From JANNVK01 sp031430435 (GTDB lineage Bacteria > Acidobacteriota > Blastocatellia > Pyrinomonadales > Pyrinomonadaceae): 64,000 bases of DNA. The stretch's first letter is position 1, and each line of letters starts with the position of its first letter. A program made the position numbers and the translations under genes. The notes below the pieces were generated by a model, which searched no databases, was not told where the DNA came from, and was given only the letters and a program-made list of their open reading frames with translations. Location: assembly GCA_031430435.1 (NCBI GenBank), contig JANPBM010000121.1:124001-188000 (forward strand), given 5' to 3'. Positions 51,386 to 61,600 of this stretch are shown one piece after another.

Positions 51386-52806
51386 TATTTGCCTCCGATT
51401 AAATCGCTTTCAGTCAATTTTACTTGCGATTGAGCTTCACTTGAAATCAACGCTACGCCGATGTGCGGTTTGCCTTGAATATAAGTTTTGATATAGCCGT
51501 TGATGTCGGCGCGATTTGTTTGACGCATATTTTTATAGTAACTGCGGAAATAATTTATTCCCGTTGACGACCACCAAAAACTCAAAGTGTGCGCGTACTC
51601 GCTCAGTTTTTCGCGGTCAAATAAATCTCTCGATTCAAGCAAAGTGGTCGCGTTTTGCAGCTCCTGATCGGTAAAATAATCGGGTTGCGTAAATTTATCG
51701 ATTTCGGCATAAACAGCTTTTAACGCGGCTTTTGCTTTATCGGGCGAGGTTTGAATCGTCAAAGAAATCGGTCCGACATTGCGTTGCGTATAATAACCCA
51801 AATCCGTGGCGACCGTTAAACCCGAATCAACCATCGTCCGCTGAAAACGCGAATTCGGCTGAGTCAAAATGTATGAAAAAACGTCCGCAACGTATGTTCC
51901 TTTTGTGTCTGTTCCGATTGAAGGTCCGTGCCAACCGACTTGAATAACGGCAATTTGAATCGGTTGTTCGACGACATAACCTTGGCTTTTAGGCAGCGGC
52001 GGATGTTTGACCAACGGAAATTCCGTGAACGGCTCAGGTTTGCGGGCTTTCCAATCGCCAAAGTGTTTTTCAACCAACGCAAATACTTTTGCGGGAACAA
52101 CATCGCCGGTTACGACCAACGCGGAATTATTCGGCACATAATAACGATTTTGAATCGTCTTCATTTTTTCGATTGTCGCCGAAGAAACCGTTTCGCGTGT
52201 GCCGAGCGGAGTTTTGCGGGTCGGATATTTATAAAAAAGTTTTTCGTTCATGGTCCGCGACAAATAGAAAAACGGATTCGATTCGTTACGGTCAATTTCG
52301 CCGATGACAACTTCTTTTTCCTTGTCGAATTCGTCTTTGTCAAAGGTCGGAAAACGCGCCGAATCTTTCATAAAATGAATGGCTGTTTCCAAATTCGGAC
52401 TCGTTGTGGTGAAATAATAATTAACGACTTCTTCGCGGGTTGTGCCGTTGTAAGTAATGCCCATTTGTCCGATGTTTTTCGTATATTTTTCGCCATTCAC
52501 AACCGCTTGATTCGGTTTGAAAAACATATGTTCGTAAAGATGCGAAAGACCGTTAAGCTCAAGCGGTTCGGTAAAAGAACCGTTGCGGCAAGCCATTTCA
52601 ATCGTAACAATCGGGACGCTCGAATCGGGCAACACAATGATTTCCAACCCGTTCGGCAAAACTTTGTTGACGATTAAAGATTCGGTGGTTTTCGGCAATA
52701 AAGGCTTTCCGGCGGCGATAGGATTTGTCGGCTTGACAACCTTTTGAGCCAAATCGGGAACGGCAAAACCGACTAATAACAGCAAAATTAAAAGAAGTTT
52801 TTTCAT
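51385..52806 (-). CDS. Active M16 family zinc peptidase, 473 aa
   Basis: A signal peptide (MKKLLLILLLLVGFAVPDLA) is followed by the M16 domain with intact HxxEH in LNGLSHLYEHMFFKP and the downstream Glu in EVVIGEIDRNESN. The R/Y motif RFQRTMVDSGLTVATDL lies in the second half. It degrades peptides in the periplasm or at the membrane, with the degenerate partner gene downstream in the same operon. Confidence 0.92.
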   Translation of the reverse strand: MKKLLLILLLLVGFAVPDLAQKVVKPTNPIAAGKPLLPKTTESLIVNKVLPNGLEIIVLPDSSVPIVTIEMACRNGSFTEPLELNGLSHLYEHMFFKPNQAVVNGEKYTKNIGQMGITYNGTTREEVVNYYFTTTSPNLETAIHFMKDSARFPTFDKDEFDKEKEVVIGEIDRNESNPFFYLSRTMNEKLFYKYPTRKTPLGTRETVSSATIEKMKTIQNRYYVPNNSALVVTGDVVPAKVFALVEKHFGDWKARKPEPFTEFPLVKHPPLPKSQGYVVEQPIQIAVIQVGWHGPSIGTDTKGTYVADVFSYILTQPNSRFQRTMVDSGLTVATDLGYYTQRNVGPISLTIQTSPDKAKAALKAVYAEIDKFTQPDYFTDQELQNATTLLESRDLFDREKLSEYAHTLSFWWSSTGINYFRSYYKNMRQTNRADINGYIKTYIQGKPHIGVALISSEAQSQVKLTESDLIGGK

Positions 52807-52869
52807 AAATTTTTATTACGCAATAGTTTGCGGTATAGTTTTTATAATCTAACATACGGAGCAAAAAAA

Positions 52870-53097
52870 ATGGAACGCGATAATATGATGCACGGAGCAA
52901 GAACGGCGCTAAATAATAATCAGGAAATTCGTGATTGGTGCGAGAATTTTCTCAAGGAAAAGGTTCGTCTCGAAAAACCGGAGATGTCCGATGAAGAATT
53001 TGCGAAATTTTGGAAATATCACCGCCCCGAAATTATGCACGAAGGTTCGGCGGAAGCAGTTTTGGCGTATAAACAACGCCAAACGGAAAGCTCTTAA
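52870..53097 (+). CDS. Small acidic host protein, 75 aa
   Basis: From MERDNMMHGARTALNNNQEI the sequence is helical and charged (EIRDWCENFLKEKVRLEKPE; MSDEEFAKFWKYHRPEIMHE). GGAG eight bases upstream fixes the start; the longer frame from 52828 would overlap the divergent promoter. It is divergent from the M16 operon. Unknown. Confidence 0.75.
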   Translation: MERDNMMHGARTALNNNQEIRDWCENFLKEKVRLEKPEMSDEEFAKFWKYHRPEIMHEGSAEAVLAYKQRQTESS

Positions 53098-53169
53098 CTT
53101 AAGTTTTAAGTTTAATAAGTTCTAAAAGTTACGCGAAATTAGAAATAGAGTTTGCCTCTTCGCAACGCC

Positions 53170-54870
53170 TTATCTGCGAAGCCTTGCTTCAACGTTATTT
53201 GCCTTAAGCGAGTTTCCGGTTGCCCGTTGCAGTTCCGCAACCGCTTTATTCAATTCGATTTGCGAACGAAGTTCGGCACTTCGAGCATTCATCAAAGCAG
53301 TTTGACGTTCCAATACTTTATAAACATCAGATTGCCCGGCATCCAGTTTTCGCTGTTCGGATTCGTATTGTTTTTGTGAATTTTCGCGGGCAACGGCGGC
53401 AGTGCGAAGTCTGGCTTCGGCGGTTCGCAAACTTTGCAAAGCATTTCGCACATCAACTTGGATTGATTGTTCGAGTTGTTCGCGTTGTGTTTTCAACTTC
53501 TCCGCTTCAACCAAATTTTTGCCGATTTGAGCTTCGGCAGTTTTATTTTTGAGCGGTAAATTAAACGCTACGCCGAACCGCAAAGTCGGATAACGCTGAG
53601 TGATTATATTGCCGATCGAATCTAAATTACCACCCGTTACGCTTGTCGGAAGTGTAACGGGACCAAAGCGCGAGGACAAATTCGGGTTTTGCGTTCCGCT
53701 GATTCCGGACGATGTGTAACTTGCAACGAAATCAATTTGGGATTTTGTCTGTTCCTTCAAAAATGTGCGGTCAACTTCGTTAATTTCTTTCGCCGTTTCG
53801 CTGATTTCAATTTCAGGACGATTTTCCATCGCAAGTTGCAACGATTCCGGCAAAGTCGTGTTCGGAATCTCTAAATCAACTTTGTCGGTCGGCAAAACTG
53901 CCATTCCCCACAAAGCGTCGTTTTTATCGACCGCAATCAGATTTTTTAAGATATTCTCCGCCCGATTCACCGAATCGAGCGCGTCGTAAACCGATAATTC
54001 GAGGTTCGCAACCTGCGTTTCTGCCGCCACCGCGTCAATCGGAGCAAGTTGTCCTTCTTTCACCAGTCGTTGATTATGCTCAAGTTGTTCTTTTGCATCA
54101 CGCACGCCGTCGCGTTGCACCTGCAAATTTCGCAATGCAAACGTCAAATCCCAATACGCGCGTTGAACAGTCGTGATAACTTCGATCGATTTTTGCCGAA
54201 ACTGCGTGTCGGTCAACGATAAATTTTTCTTGGCAATCTCGATTATCCGCCGTTGGTTGTCGATTTTTTGACCGCGTCGCAACGGTTGCACAAACGTAAA
54301 ATTGAACGATGAAATATATTGCGGATTCAACAACGAAAAAGTGTTGTCGGTCGTAACTCTCTGATTGCTCAGAGTTGCCGAATAATTTGAACCGTATTTT
54401 CGGACAAATCCTTGGTAAGTAAGATTGCCGACAGTCACGTTGTTTGTAACAGAAATTTGAGTCGGGTTAAAAATGTTGATATTGGCGCTTGTGGCGCGTT
54501 CAAAATAAGTTTGTCCGCTTATTCTCGGCACATAAAAGCCGTCCGCCGCTTGCAAATCAAATTCCGCCGATTTCACCGTTTGCCGCGAAACTTCAATATC
54601 TTTGTTATTTTCCAACGCCAATTTTATCGCTTCGCGCAACGCCAACGGCTTTTGGTCAAGCATATCAACGCCGACTCGTCCTAAATCGGGCAAATTTTTC
54701 TCGTCCGATTTATAATTCGGTTCGATTTCGGGAACACCTTTCAATTTATCCGGCTCGACTTTTTGCGTGTCCTTAATTTCGGGCGTAGGAGTAGGAGTTG
54801 TATCTTGTGCGTTTGCAATAGTTACGCACAGTAACAAAATAATTGTATAAATATATAATTGCTTGTTCAT
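53170..54870 (-). CDS. TolC-type outer-membrane efflux protein, 566 aa
   Basis: A signal peptide (MNKQLYIYTIILLLCVTIAN) is followed by two OEP repeats: LREAIKLALENNKDIEVSRQ, FVQPLRRGQKIDNQRRIIEI, then coil repeats and PTLRFGVAFNLPLKNKTAEA near residue 440, and a C-terminal repeat end (VARENSQKQYESEQRKLDAG). It is likely the outer channel of the RND pump 4 kb upstream on the same strand. A perfect inverted repeat lies just upstream of the start, so TetR control is likely. Confidence 0.9.
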   Translation of the reverse strand: MNKQLYIYTIILLLCVTIANAQDTTPTPTPEIKDTQKVEPDKLKGVPEIEPNYKSDEKNLPDLGRVGVDMLDQKPLALREAIKLALENNKDIEVSRQTVKSAEFDLQAADGFYVPRISGQTYFERATSANINIFNPTQISVTNNVTVGNLTYQGFVRKYGSNYSATLSNQRVTTDNTFSLLNPQYISSFNFTFVQPLRRGQKIDNQRRIIEIAKKNLSLTDTQFRQKSIEVITTVQRAYWDLTFALRNLQVQRDGVRDAKEQLEHNQRLVKEGQLAPIDAVAAETQVANLELSVYDALDSVNRAENILKNLIAVDKNDALWGMAVLPTDKVDLEIPNTTLPESLQLAMENRPEIEISETAKEINEVDRTFLKEQTKSQIDFVASYTSSGISGTQNPNLSSRFGPVTLPTSVTGGNLDSIGNIITQRYPTLRFGVAFNLPLKNKTAEAQIGKNLVEAEKLKTQREQLEQSIQVDVRNALQSLRTAEARLRTAAVARENSQKQYESEQRKLDAGQSDVYKVLERQTALMNARSAELRSQIELNKAVAELQRATGNSLKANNVEARLRR

Positions 54871-54890
54871 AAATTTTGAGAAAAGCCTAA

Positions 54891-54910
54891 AAGTAAGTGC
54901 TTACTTACTT
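54891..54910. promoter_or_regulatory. TetR-type operator before the TolC-like gene
   Basis: AAGTAAGTGCTTACTTACTT is a perfect 8-bp inverted repeat (AAGTAAGT/ACTTACTT) with a 4-bp centre, 20 bp upstream of the ATG. It differs from the 15-bp palindromes of the TetR gene at 57.8 kb, so the TetR at the right end (63.4 kb) is the likelier binder. Confidence 0.6.
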
Positions 54911-54952
54911 CTTAAAAGACTAACATTTCAAAGTATTTAGTTCAAATCCGAA

Positions 54953-55372
54953 TTATAAAAACTGTGTGTAAATAAAACCGCCGACAATCAGTAAAATACC
55001 GCCGATTTCACCGATAATCAGCGAATACATAAACCATGTCGTGATAAAATTACGCTCGCTGAACTGTGTCGTTTCAATGTTTTGCAATCCCAATTTGATA
55101 TACGAAGCGATCGACAAACTGAAATAAATAATCGGAATTACAACCGATAAAGTTTGCAGCCACAGCGGAAACGGACTGAATTCGAGTAATTTTGCCATCA
55201 CCGACGCGGCAAAACTGTAAAGCAAAGACGCGCGATGAGCGATGTCGATATAAATCGGGGCTTCGTGTTTCTCGCTCTGCATCATTCCGCGATATTTCAA
55301 AATCCCCGTCAGCATTCCGACAAGCAAGTAAAGACCTGAAAATAAAAGAGTTATTTTGATTGCAATGCTCAT
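54953..55372 (-). CDS. Four-helix membrane protein, 139 aa
   Basis: Four hydrophobic segments are visible: ITLLFSGLYLLVGMLTGILK, SLLYSFAASVMAKLLEF, TLSVVIPIIYFSLSIASYIK and MYSLIIGEIGGILLIVGGFI. No motif beyond this. It is the last gene of the operon that starts with the SDR gene. Unknown. Confidence 0.8.
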   Translation of the reverse strand: MSIAIKITLLFSGLYLLVGMLTGILKYRGMMQSEKHEAPIYIDIAHRASLLYSFAASVMAKLLEFSPFPLWLQTLSVVIPIIYFSLSIASYIKLGLQNIETTQFSERNFITTWFMYSLIIGEIGGILLIVGGFIYTQFL

Positions 55373-55508
55373 AAGTTTTTCTTTGTTTCAACCGCGAAAG
55401 GTTTTACGCTTTCTCCGATTCGAGCAAAACTTCGAGTATTTTTATATTGATTTTCTCCGTCGTTCGGTTCCGATGTTTTTGTCTGAAATCTATTGCCTTC
55501 ATTCTTTT

Positions 55509-56285
55509 TTATAAACCTCGCAACAACGGCTGACCGTTTAAGGATTGGAAAAAAACGGCTGAAAATCCGATAAAATAAGCGACGGCAAACCCGCAAGTTA
55601 CAGCAGTTGAATAGTTTACGCTTAAAGTTGTGAGCAATACCGCAAACAACGGAATTATTTGAAAAGCGTGTAAGCCCAAAAAATGAGCGACTCGTAAATC
55701 ACCGCCGTTCGTTGACCAATTCAGAAACGGCAACCCGTTTCCGCCATCCGCCACACCGACCGCATGTCCGGGTTGGGCAGACATATAACCGCCTTGAATA
55801 CTGCCCAAAAGAAACACAATTAAACCCAAACGCATTCCCCAAACGACCGCGCTCGGCAAATTTAAATCTGAAACAAAATAAAGATACGCGAGATAAGCAA
55901 TCAGAAAAGTATTTGTTAAAATCATCAAACCCATAGCAGAAAAAACTGCTCCGTCAAAAACGTTTGAGGTGTTGAAATGTGAAGTTACGCCGCGTCCGGA
56001 TTGCATCACAATCAAAGCAACTTCGGCAAACATAATGACGATTGTTCCCCACGCGATGATATTTTTTGATTGCCCGAAACCTTGTAAATAAAAGAGATAA
56101 ACTGCCACGGTGAACAAAAATATCGCTGCCGAACTCGCAAACTTTGTTGGTTTAATCCAACGATTGATGCCGAGAATTTGCGTTGAATCAACCTGCGTCA
56201 TAACGATAAACATTCCTGTCGCCAACAAAAAGATCAAACCCGAAATAACCAAATATCGCTGTGTTTCCCAAATTTCGTTAATCAT
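55509..56285 (-). CDS. Multi-pass membrane protein, 258 aa
   Basis: Seven or so hydrophobic segments include YLVISGLIFLLATGMFIVMT, NIIAWGTIVIMFAEVALIVM and FLGLHAFQIIPLFAVLLTTL. A recurring polar patch GRGVTSHFNTSNVFDG and GGDLRVAHFLGLHAFQI contains possible His ligands. It overlaps the ABA4-like gene by 8 bases. No family assigned. Confidence 0.8.
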   Translation of the reverse strand: MINEIWETQRYLVISGLIFLLATGMFIVMTQVDSTQILGINRWIKPTKFASSAAIFLFTVAVYLFYLQGFGQSKNIIAWGTIVIMFAEVALIVMQSGRGVTSHFNTSNVFDGAVFSAMGLMILTNTFLIAYLAYLYFVSDLNLPSAVVWGMRLGLIVFLLGSIQGGYMSAQPGHAVGVADGGNGLPFLNWSTNGGDLRVAHFLGLHAFQIIPLFAVLLTTLSVNYSTAVTCGFAVAYFIGFSAVFFQSLNGQPLLRGL

Positions 56286-56706
56286 TTTTCACCTCTTGTT
56301 TTATAAAAAACCTCAAAATGCGATACATCAAAAAGCCGATTGGACCAAGCAAAAAAGTAAAAACCAAACACGGTGCAACGAACCAATGAGAAATCCCTTT
56401 TTCCTGCGAATCCTTCACTTCCCAACTTCCGACAAACAGATCGAAAGCGAGATAATGAATCCAACCGCCGAGAGCCGCCCATTCGTTGGTAAAAAGTTTC
56501 ATCACATTCGCCAAACTGTCAAAACCACCGTCCGCTTTGCCGAAAGTAGTAATGATTAGAACAAGATACGCGACTGACAGAAGCAACGGAATTGCTCCCG
56601 AAATAATAATTTTCCGGGTATATTTCCAACGCGGAGCTATCAATAAAACTACCCAACTGACTAATGCCAATGTATTTACAATCGAAAAAATTGTTTCTGC
56701 TTTCAT
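56278..56706 (-). CDS. ABA4-like membrane protein (DUF4281), 142 aa
   Basis: Four membrane helices, the signature ANVMKLFTNEWAALGGWIHY, LAFDLFVGSWEVKDSQEKGI and a C-terminal FTFLLGPIGFLMYRILRFF match the ABA4/DUF4281 family, whose plant member acts in neoxanthin synthesis and whose bacterial role is not established. Start at 56706 (MKAETIFSIV). Confidence 0.85.
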   Translation of the reverse strand: MKAETIFSIVNTLALVSWVVLLIAPRWKYTRKIIISGAIPLLLSVAYLVLIITTFGKADGGFDSLANVMKLFTNEWAALGGWIHYLAFDLFVGSWEVKDSQEKGISHWFVAPCLVFTFLLGPIGFLMYRILRFFIKQEVKND

Positions 56707-56742
56707 AATATTATCTTCAAAAGTATCCAAATTGCGTTTCAC

Positions 56743-57747
56743 TCAAAAGATGAAGCCGGTTTGTCTATACCATTCAACCTCGTTCGCCAAAGTTTCGCTC
56801 AGTGGGCGAAACTTTGTCCCAAGTTCGCGTTTCGCTTTGCTTGAATCAACTGTTAATTTAGCTTGTAAAGTTTGAATTCCGTTTTTGGGAATTGATGATT
56901 TTCCGCCGGTTATTTTGCTGAATAAATCAGAAAATATGGCAAGAGTCAGAATTACGGAGTTAGGGATGTTTAACTTGACCTTTGGAATTTTCGCAACCTC
57001 GCATAATGTGTCGGCAATCTCGCGAATTGTGTAGAATTCTCCGCCGACAATGTACTTTTCGCCGGGTTTGCCTTTTTCAACTGCGGAAATCATCGCTTCG
57101 GCAACGTCTTTTGCATCAACGGTTGAGGTGCCGCCGTCAAACGTGCCGGGAAGTTTGCGGTTGAGAATGTCTAAAACAATTTGACCGCTTGAAGTTGGTG
57201 CGACATCTCCGATTCCGAACATCCAGCCCGGCAAAATTTGAATTACTGCCATTTTGCTTTTTTGAGCGAATTCGGCAACTTTTTTATCTGCAAGAACTTT
57301 GCTTTTGAAGTAAAGATTATTTTCAGTATATGGACTAGGCGGAGTATTTTCATCACCTGACGAACCGTCTGCCTTCATTCCGATTGTGCCGGAAGAACTG
57401 ACATAAATTGCCGTCGCAACTCCTTGTTTTTCAGCAGCTTCTAAAATTTTTATCGAACCTTTGATGTTGATATTTTCGAGAATTTTCCAATGATCCGCAG
57501 TCTTTTCGTAATACTCGCGGAAATATGCGGCAGTATGAAACAGAGCATCACAGCCGTTTATTTCGTTAGAAAATGCTTCAACATTTTCCATATCACCGAC
57601 GACATATTCAATCGGCAAATCACCGAATTGTTTGACCGCTTTTTCTCTTGAACGAACCAAAGCCTTCACTTGATGATCTTTTTCAATCAAAAGCCGCACT
57701 AAATTGTTTCCTAAAAGTCCCGTTGAACCCGTTACAAATGCTTTCAT
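56743..57747 (-). CDS. NAD(P)-dependent epimerase/SDR-type reductase, 334 aa
   Basis: The Rossmann start is AFVTGSTGLLGNNLVRLLIE (TGxxGxxG), the second strand HQVKALVRSREKAV, then VSSSGTIGMK, and the catalytic YxxxK is NLYFKSKVLADK. The extended-SDR layout resembles dihydroflavonol-reductase-like and sterol-dehydrogenase-like enzymes. It heads the operon and sits behind the TetR gene's operators. Confidence 0.88.
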   Translation of the reverse strand: MKAFVTGSTGLLGNNLVRLLIEKDHQVKALVRSREKAVKQFGDLPIEYVVGDMENVEAFSNEINGCDALFHTAAYFREYYEKTADHWKILENINIKGSIKILEAAEKQGVATAIYVSSSGTIGMKADGSSGDENTPPSPYTENNLYFKSKVLADKKVAEFAQKSKMAVIQILPGWMFGIGDVAPTSSGQIVLDILNRKLPGTFDGGTSTVDAKDVAEAMISAVEKGKPGEKYIVGGEFYTIREIADTLCEVAKIPKVKLNIPNSVILTLAIFSDLFSKITGGKSSIPKNGIQTLQAKLTVDSSKAKRELGTKFRPLSETLANEVEWYRQTGFIF

Positions 57748-57785
57748 TTTTTTAATTTCTCTCTTTATCGGTTATATCTATTGCA

Positions 57786-57818
57786 CTTAACACTAACAAT
57801 TCACTTAACGCTGTTAAT
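57786..57818. promoter_or_regulatory. Tandem operators for the SDR operon
   Basis: CTTAACGCTGTTAAT (57804-57818) and a partial copy CTTAACACTAAC (57786-57797) match the palindrome CTTAACACTGTTAAG before the TetR gene. They are 18 bp apart and lie upstream of the SDR start, so the same TetR protein probably controls both its own gene and this operon. Confidence 0.65.
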
Positions 57819-57835
57819 CTGAGTCGCAAAAAAAT

Positions 57836-58456
57836 TTAGTCTTGCAAACCTTTAATCATTGTGTCAATCATGCTTTCAATCAAACGCTCTTTTTCCGCAA
57901 ACGGAAAATACTTATGCCCGATTAATAGCGAAGTCAGCCCGTGCATTCCTGCCCATAAAGTTTGGCTGATTAATTCCACATCGTTGTTTTTTATCGCACC
58001 CGCTTCTATACATCGAACAACCGATTCGACCAATTTTTCAAACGCGACTTTGCCCGTCGAATCTTCAAAAGTGTATTCAAAATTTGGTGTTTTTTCGATA
58101 TAACTATCCAAAGGCGTGATAAAAACGACTTCGTAATGATTCGGATGTTTTAAACCAAATTCGATGTAAGCTCGCATTCCGCCTCTTAGGATTTCGAGCG
58201 GATCGTCGGCTGTTTCTTTTATCTTCTCAACTTCATAAGCAAGTTTGACAAAGGTTTCTTCACAAATCTCGTGCAGTAAAGTGGTCTTGTCTTTGAAATA
58301 AAGATAGATTGTCGTTGGTGAATACTCGATTTTTTCGGCAATTTTCCGCATTGAAACATTTGCAATCCCTTCTTTTGCAAAAAGTTCACTCGCCGCGTCA
58401 AAAATTTCCTGACGAAGATTTTCTTTTGCTTTTTCTCTGCGTTCTTTGATTCCCAT
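57836..58456 (-). CDS. TetR-family regulator, 206 aa
   Basis: The N-terminal HTH is ELFAKEGIANVSMRKIAEKI then EYSPTTIYLYFKDKTTLLHE. The C-terminal ligand domain is helical. A perfect palindrome lies just upstream of its start, and sites of the same sequence precede the downstream SDR operon. It likely represses both. Confidence 0.9.
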   Translation of the reverse strand: MGIKERREKAKENLRQEIFDAASELFAKEGIANVSMRKIAEKIEYSPTTIYLYFKDKTTLLHEICEETFVKLAYEVEKIKETADDPLEILRGGMRAYIEFGLKHPNHYEVVFITPLDSYIEKTPNFEYTFEDSTGKVAFEKLVESVVRCIEAGAIKNNDVELISQTLWAGMHGLTSLLIGHKYFPFAEKERLIESMIDTMIKGLQD

Positions 58457-58465
58457 ACGAAAATG

Positions 58466-58480
58466 CTTAACACTGTTAAG
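58466..58480. promoter_or_regulatory. Palindromic operator before the TetR gene
   Basis: CTTAACACTGTTAAG is a perfect 7-bp inverted repeat with one central base, 10 bp upstream of the TetR start codon; autoregulation is implied. Confidence 0.7.
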
Positions 58481-58511
58481 TTAAAACATTGCGTTAATTA
58501 GTGTCAAGTAT

Positions 58512-58551
58512 AAAAAGCAAAAGACGCGGAAATTTTTGCAAACCTCCGCGC
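58512..58551 (-). terminator. Terminator after the RND pump gene
   Basis: On minus, GCGCGGA (58551-58545) pairs with TCCGCGT (58530-58524), followed by CTTTTGCTTTTT. It separates the efflux operon from the TetR gene below. Confidence 0.65.
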
Positions 58552-58600
58552 CTTCTGTTTCCCTTTGCGATTATAGGAAACTTAATTTTTTTGGTTTAAA

Positions 58601-61600
58601 TTAGTTTTTACCCAAAATAAAACTCGTCAATTCAACTGTTTTTCGCCGCATAAATCCGAACAAGCCGTTGATTCGTTTGATAAATCCGAATTGCGACAAA
58701 TCATCGAAATACGAATAGAAAACCGGCACCGCAAGCAACGTCAAAAGCAGACACAAACTTTGTCCGCCGACGACCAAAACACCGATTGAACGATTCGTCC
58801 CTGAACCTGCACCGCGTGATAAAACGAGCGGAATCATTCCCGCCACCAACGCTACGGTCGTCATCAAAATCGGACGCAAACGGTCGCGGTTTGCTTGAAT
58901 AATCGCGTCGTAGCGGTTCATCCCGCGTTCGCGTAACTGGTTTGTATGGTCAATTTGCAAAATTGCATTCTTTTTTACCACGCCGAAAAGCAACAAAATT
59001 CCGAGTCCCGAAAAGATGTTGACGGTCTGTCCCATAATCAATAACGAGAGAATCGCAAACGGCACGGAAAGCGGCAAGGTCAACAAAATTGTAATCGGGT
59101 GAATGAACGATTCAAACTGCGCGGCGAGAATAATATACATAAAAACAAACGACAAAACGAACGCCAAAAGGAAGTAAAACGCCGATTTTTGCAACTCTTT
59201 CGATTGTCCGACGTAGCCTTTTGTGTAACCTGCGGGAAGACTTAATTCCGCCACGGCTTTGTTCAAATCGCTGATAATATTGGCTTGCGATCCGCCCGGT
59301 TTGGCGTTTGCCAAAAGCGTAACTTGCCGATTTCGATTCACGCGGTCAATCGTTGCGGGACCTGTGCCTGATTGAACTTTGACGACATTGTCGAGCGTTG
59401 TCCAACCGATTTTAGTCGAAGGAACAATCAGCCGTTTCAACTTTTCTTCGCTCGAACGAAATTCGCCGATTGCCCGAATACGAACCGGATATTGGTCGCT
59501 TCCGGCGGTAAACGTCGAAACTTCTTGTCCTGCCACCATCGTATTCAAACTTTGCGAAATCGCTCCGACGCTGACACCTAAATCGGCGGCTTTATCGCGA
59601 TCGACCGTCAGCCGGATTTCGGGTTTTCCGCTGATTAAAGTCGAATCAACGTCAACCGCATCAGGTGATTCTTTAAGTTTTGCAAGCAAGATATTCGAGT
59701 ATTTTTCGAGTTCTTTGAGATCGGGTCCGCCGATAAAAAACTGCACGTTGGCGTTACGAAAACCGCCGCCCGAAAATGCTTGCACAGGTTGCACGGATGT
59801 CCGAAGTTCTTTTGGAAACCGCGACAAAATCTCCCGCGAAGCAACCATCGTATCTTCTTGCGAACGAGTTCGTTGGTCGATGTCCTTCATTTTGACATAG
59901 ATGGTCGCGTTGTTGACAATTTTTTGACTGTCGCCGCCAAGCGTGGTCAAAGTGTCTTCAACTTCGGGCATTTGCCGAACTTCGGCGGCGATTTTTTCGA
60001 TAATGCTTGAAGTTTGAGCGAGCGTCGAACCTTCGGGAGCGCGCACGGAAATTTCATATTGCGATTGGTCGTCAACGGGCAAAAAATTCTTTCCGACACC
60101 GCTCCAAAGCATTTCCTCAACTTTTGGAAAATAGCTTTTACTCCAATCGTAACTCAAACGTTTCGGAATTCCGGCAAACAACGGAAATGTGCTTAACGTA
60201 ACTAAAACAGCGAGTCCGACTATCAACAGCCTGTGAGCCATCGAAAATTGCAATAATTTTGTATAAACGCCGTCGATTGCTCCGTAAAATCTCCCTTGTC
60301 GGCTGTCGCCTTGCATTGCTTTAACGGCAGATTCACCCTCAATCATTCCGTCGCCGAAGATTTCTTCGTCCGTCAATTTCGGCTTTTCGGGATGTTTGAC
60401 TTTGATATATCGAGCCGCGAGCATCGGGGTCAAAGTGAATGAGACAATCAGCGACACCAAAATTGCAAACGCCGAAGTCAAGCCGAATGCGGACATAAAG
60501 CGACCGATAATCCCGCCCATAAATCCGACCGGAACGAACACGGCGAGAAGTGAAAGCGTGGTCGCCAACACCGCCAAACCGATTTCTTTTGTGCCTTCGA
60601 TTGCGGCTTCATACGGCGACATTCCTTTTTCTTCGATAAAGCGAAAAATGTTTTCCAACACGACAATCGCATCATCGATGACAATTCCGACCATTAACGT
60701 CAGAGCCAACATCGTGATTTGATTAAGCGTGTAATTCAAGGCATACATCAATCCGAATGTGGCAATAATCGAAGTCGGAATCGCAATCGCGGCGATTAAA
60801 GTCGAGCGAACATTCCACAGAAAAAGGAAAACGACGATTGCCGCCAAAATACTTCCGACAATCAAATGTTCTTCGACCGAACCGATCGCGGCTTTAATAA
60901 ACAGCGAGCTGTCGCCGACAAGTTGAATGCGATAACCTTTCGGCAAAGTCGGTTCGATTTCTTTCAGACGAGTTTTGACTTCTTCGGCAACGTTGACCGT
61001 ATTTGTCCCCGATTGTTTGGAAATCACCAAAACAACTGCGGGATTTCCGTCCAAACGAGCTTCGGTGCGAACTTCTTCCGTGCCGTCTTGGACATAACCC
61101 AAGTCCTTTACTTTCACGTTATAGCCGCCGCGATTGGCGACCACAATATCGTTGAACTCTTCGGGTTCGGTAACTTTCCCCATCGTTCGGACGGTTCGCT
61201 CGGTTTTTCCTTCATCGACTCGTCCGCCCGGAAATTCGAGATTTTGGAGTTTGATGGCGTTCGCAACTTCGGTTACGGGAACGTTATACGCCCGCATTTT
61301 GTCGGGATTTACCCAAACTTGAATTTCGCGGTCGCGTCCGCCAATCATCCGAACTTGCCCGACTCCGTTGATTGATTCGATGCGTTCCTTGATTTTTTTA
61401 TCGGCGATTTCGGTAATTTCACGCAAAGAACTCGGTGCGGAAATGGCGACTCGCAAAACCGGTGCGGCATCGGTATCGAGCTTTTGAACAAAAGGTTTTT
61501 CGGCGGTGTCGGGCAAACTTTGAATGACCGTATTTACTTTGTTTTCAACTTCTTGAGCGGCAACGTTGACATTTTTTTCCAACACGAATTGGACGAAAAC

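Noticed and set aside
51928..52677. 249-aa plus-strand open frame
   Set aside because: It is the antisense shadow of the active M16 peptidase gene; composition is Arg/Phe-rich and no motif is seen.
55369..55596. 75-aa minus frame between the two membrane-protein genes
   Set aside because: Arg/Phe-rich out-of-frame sequence overlapping the end of the 258-aa gene; no Shine-Dalgarno and no motif.
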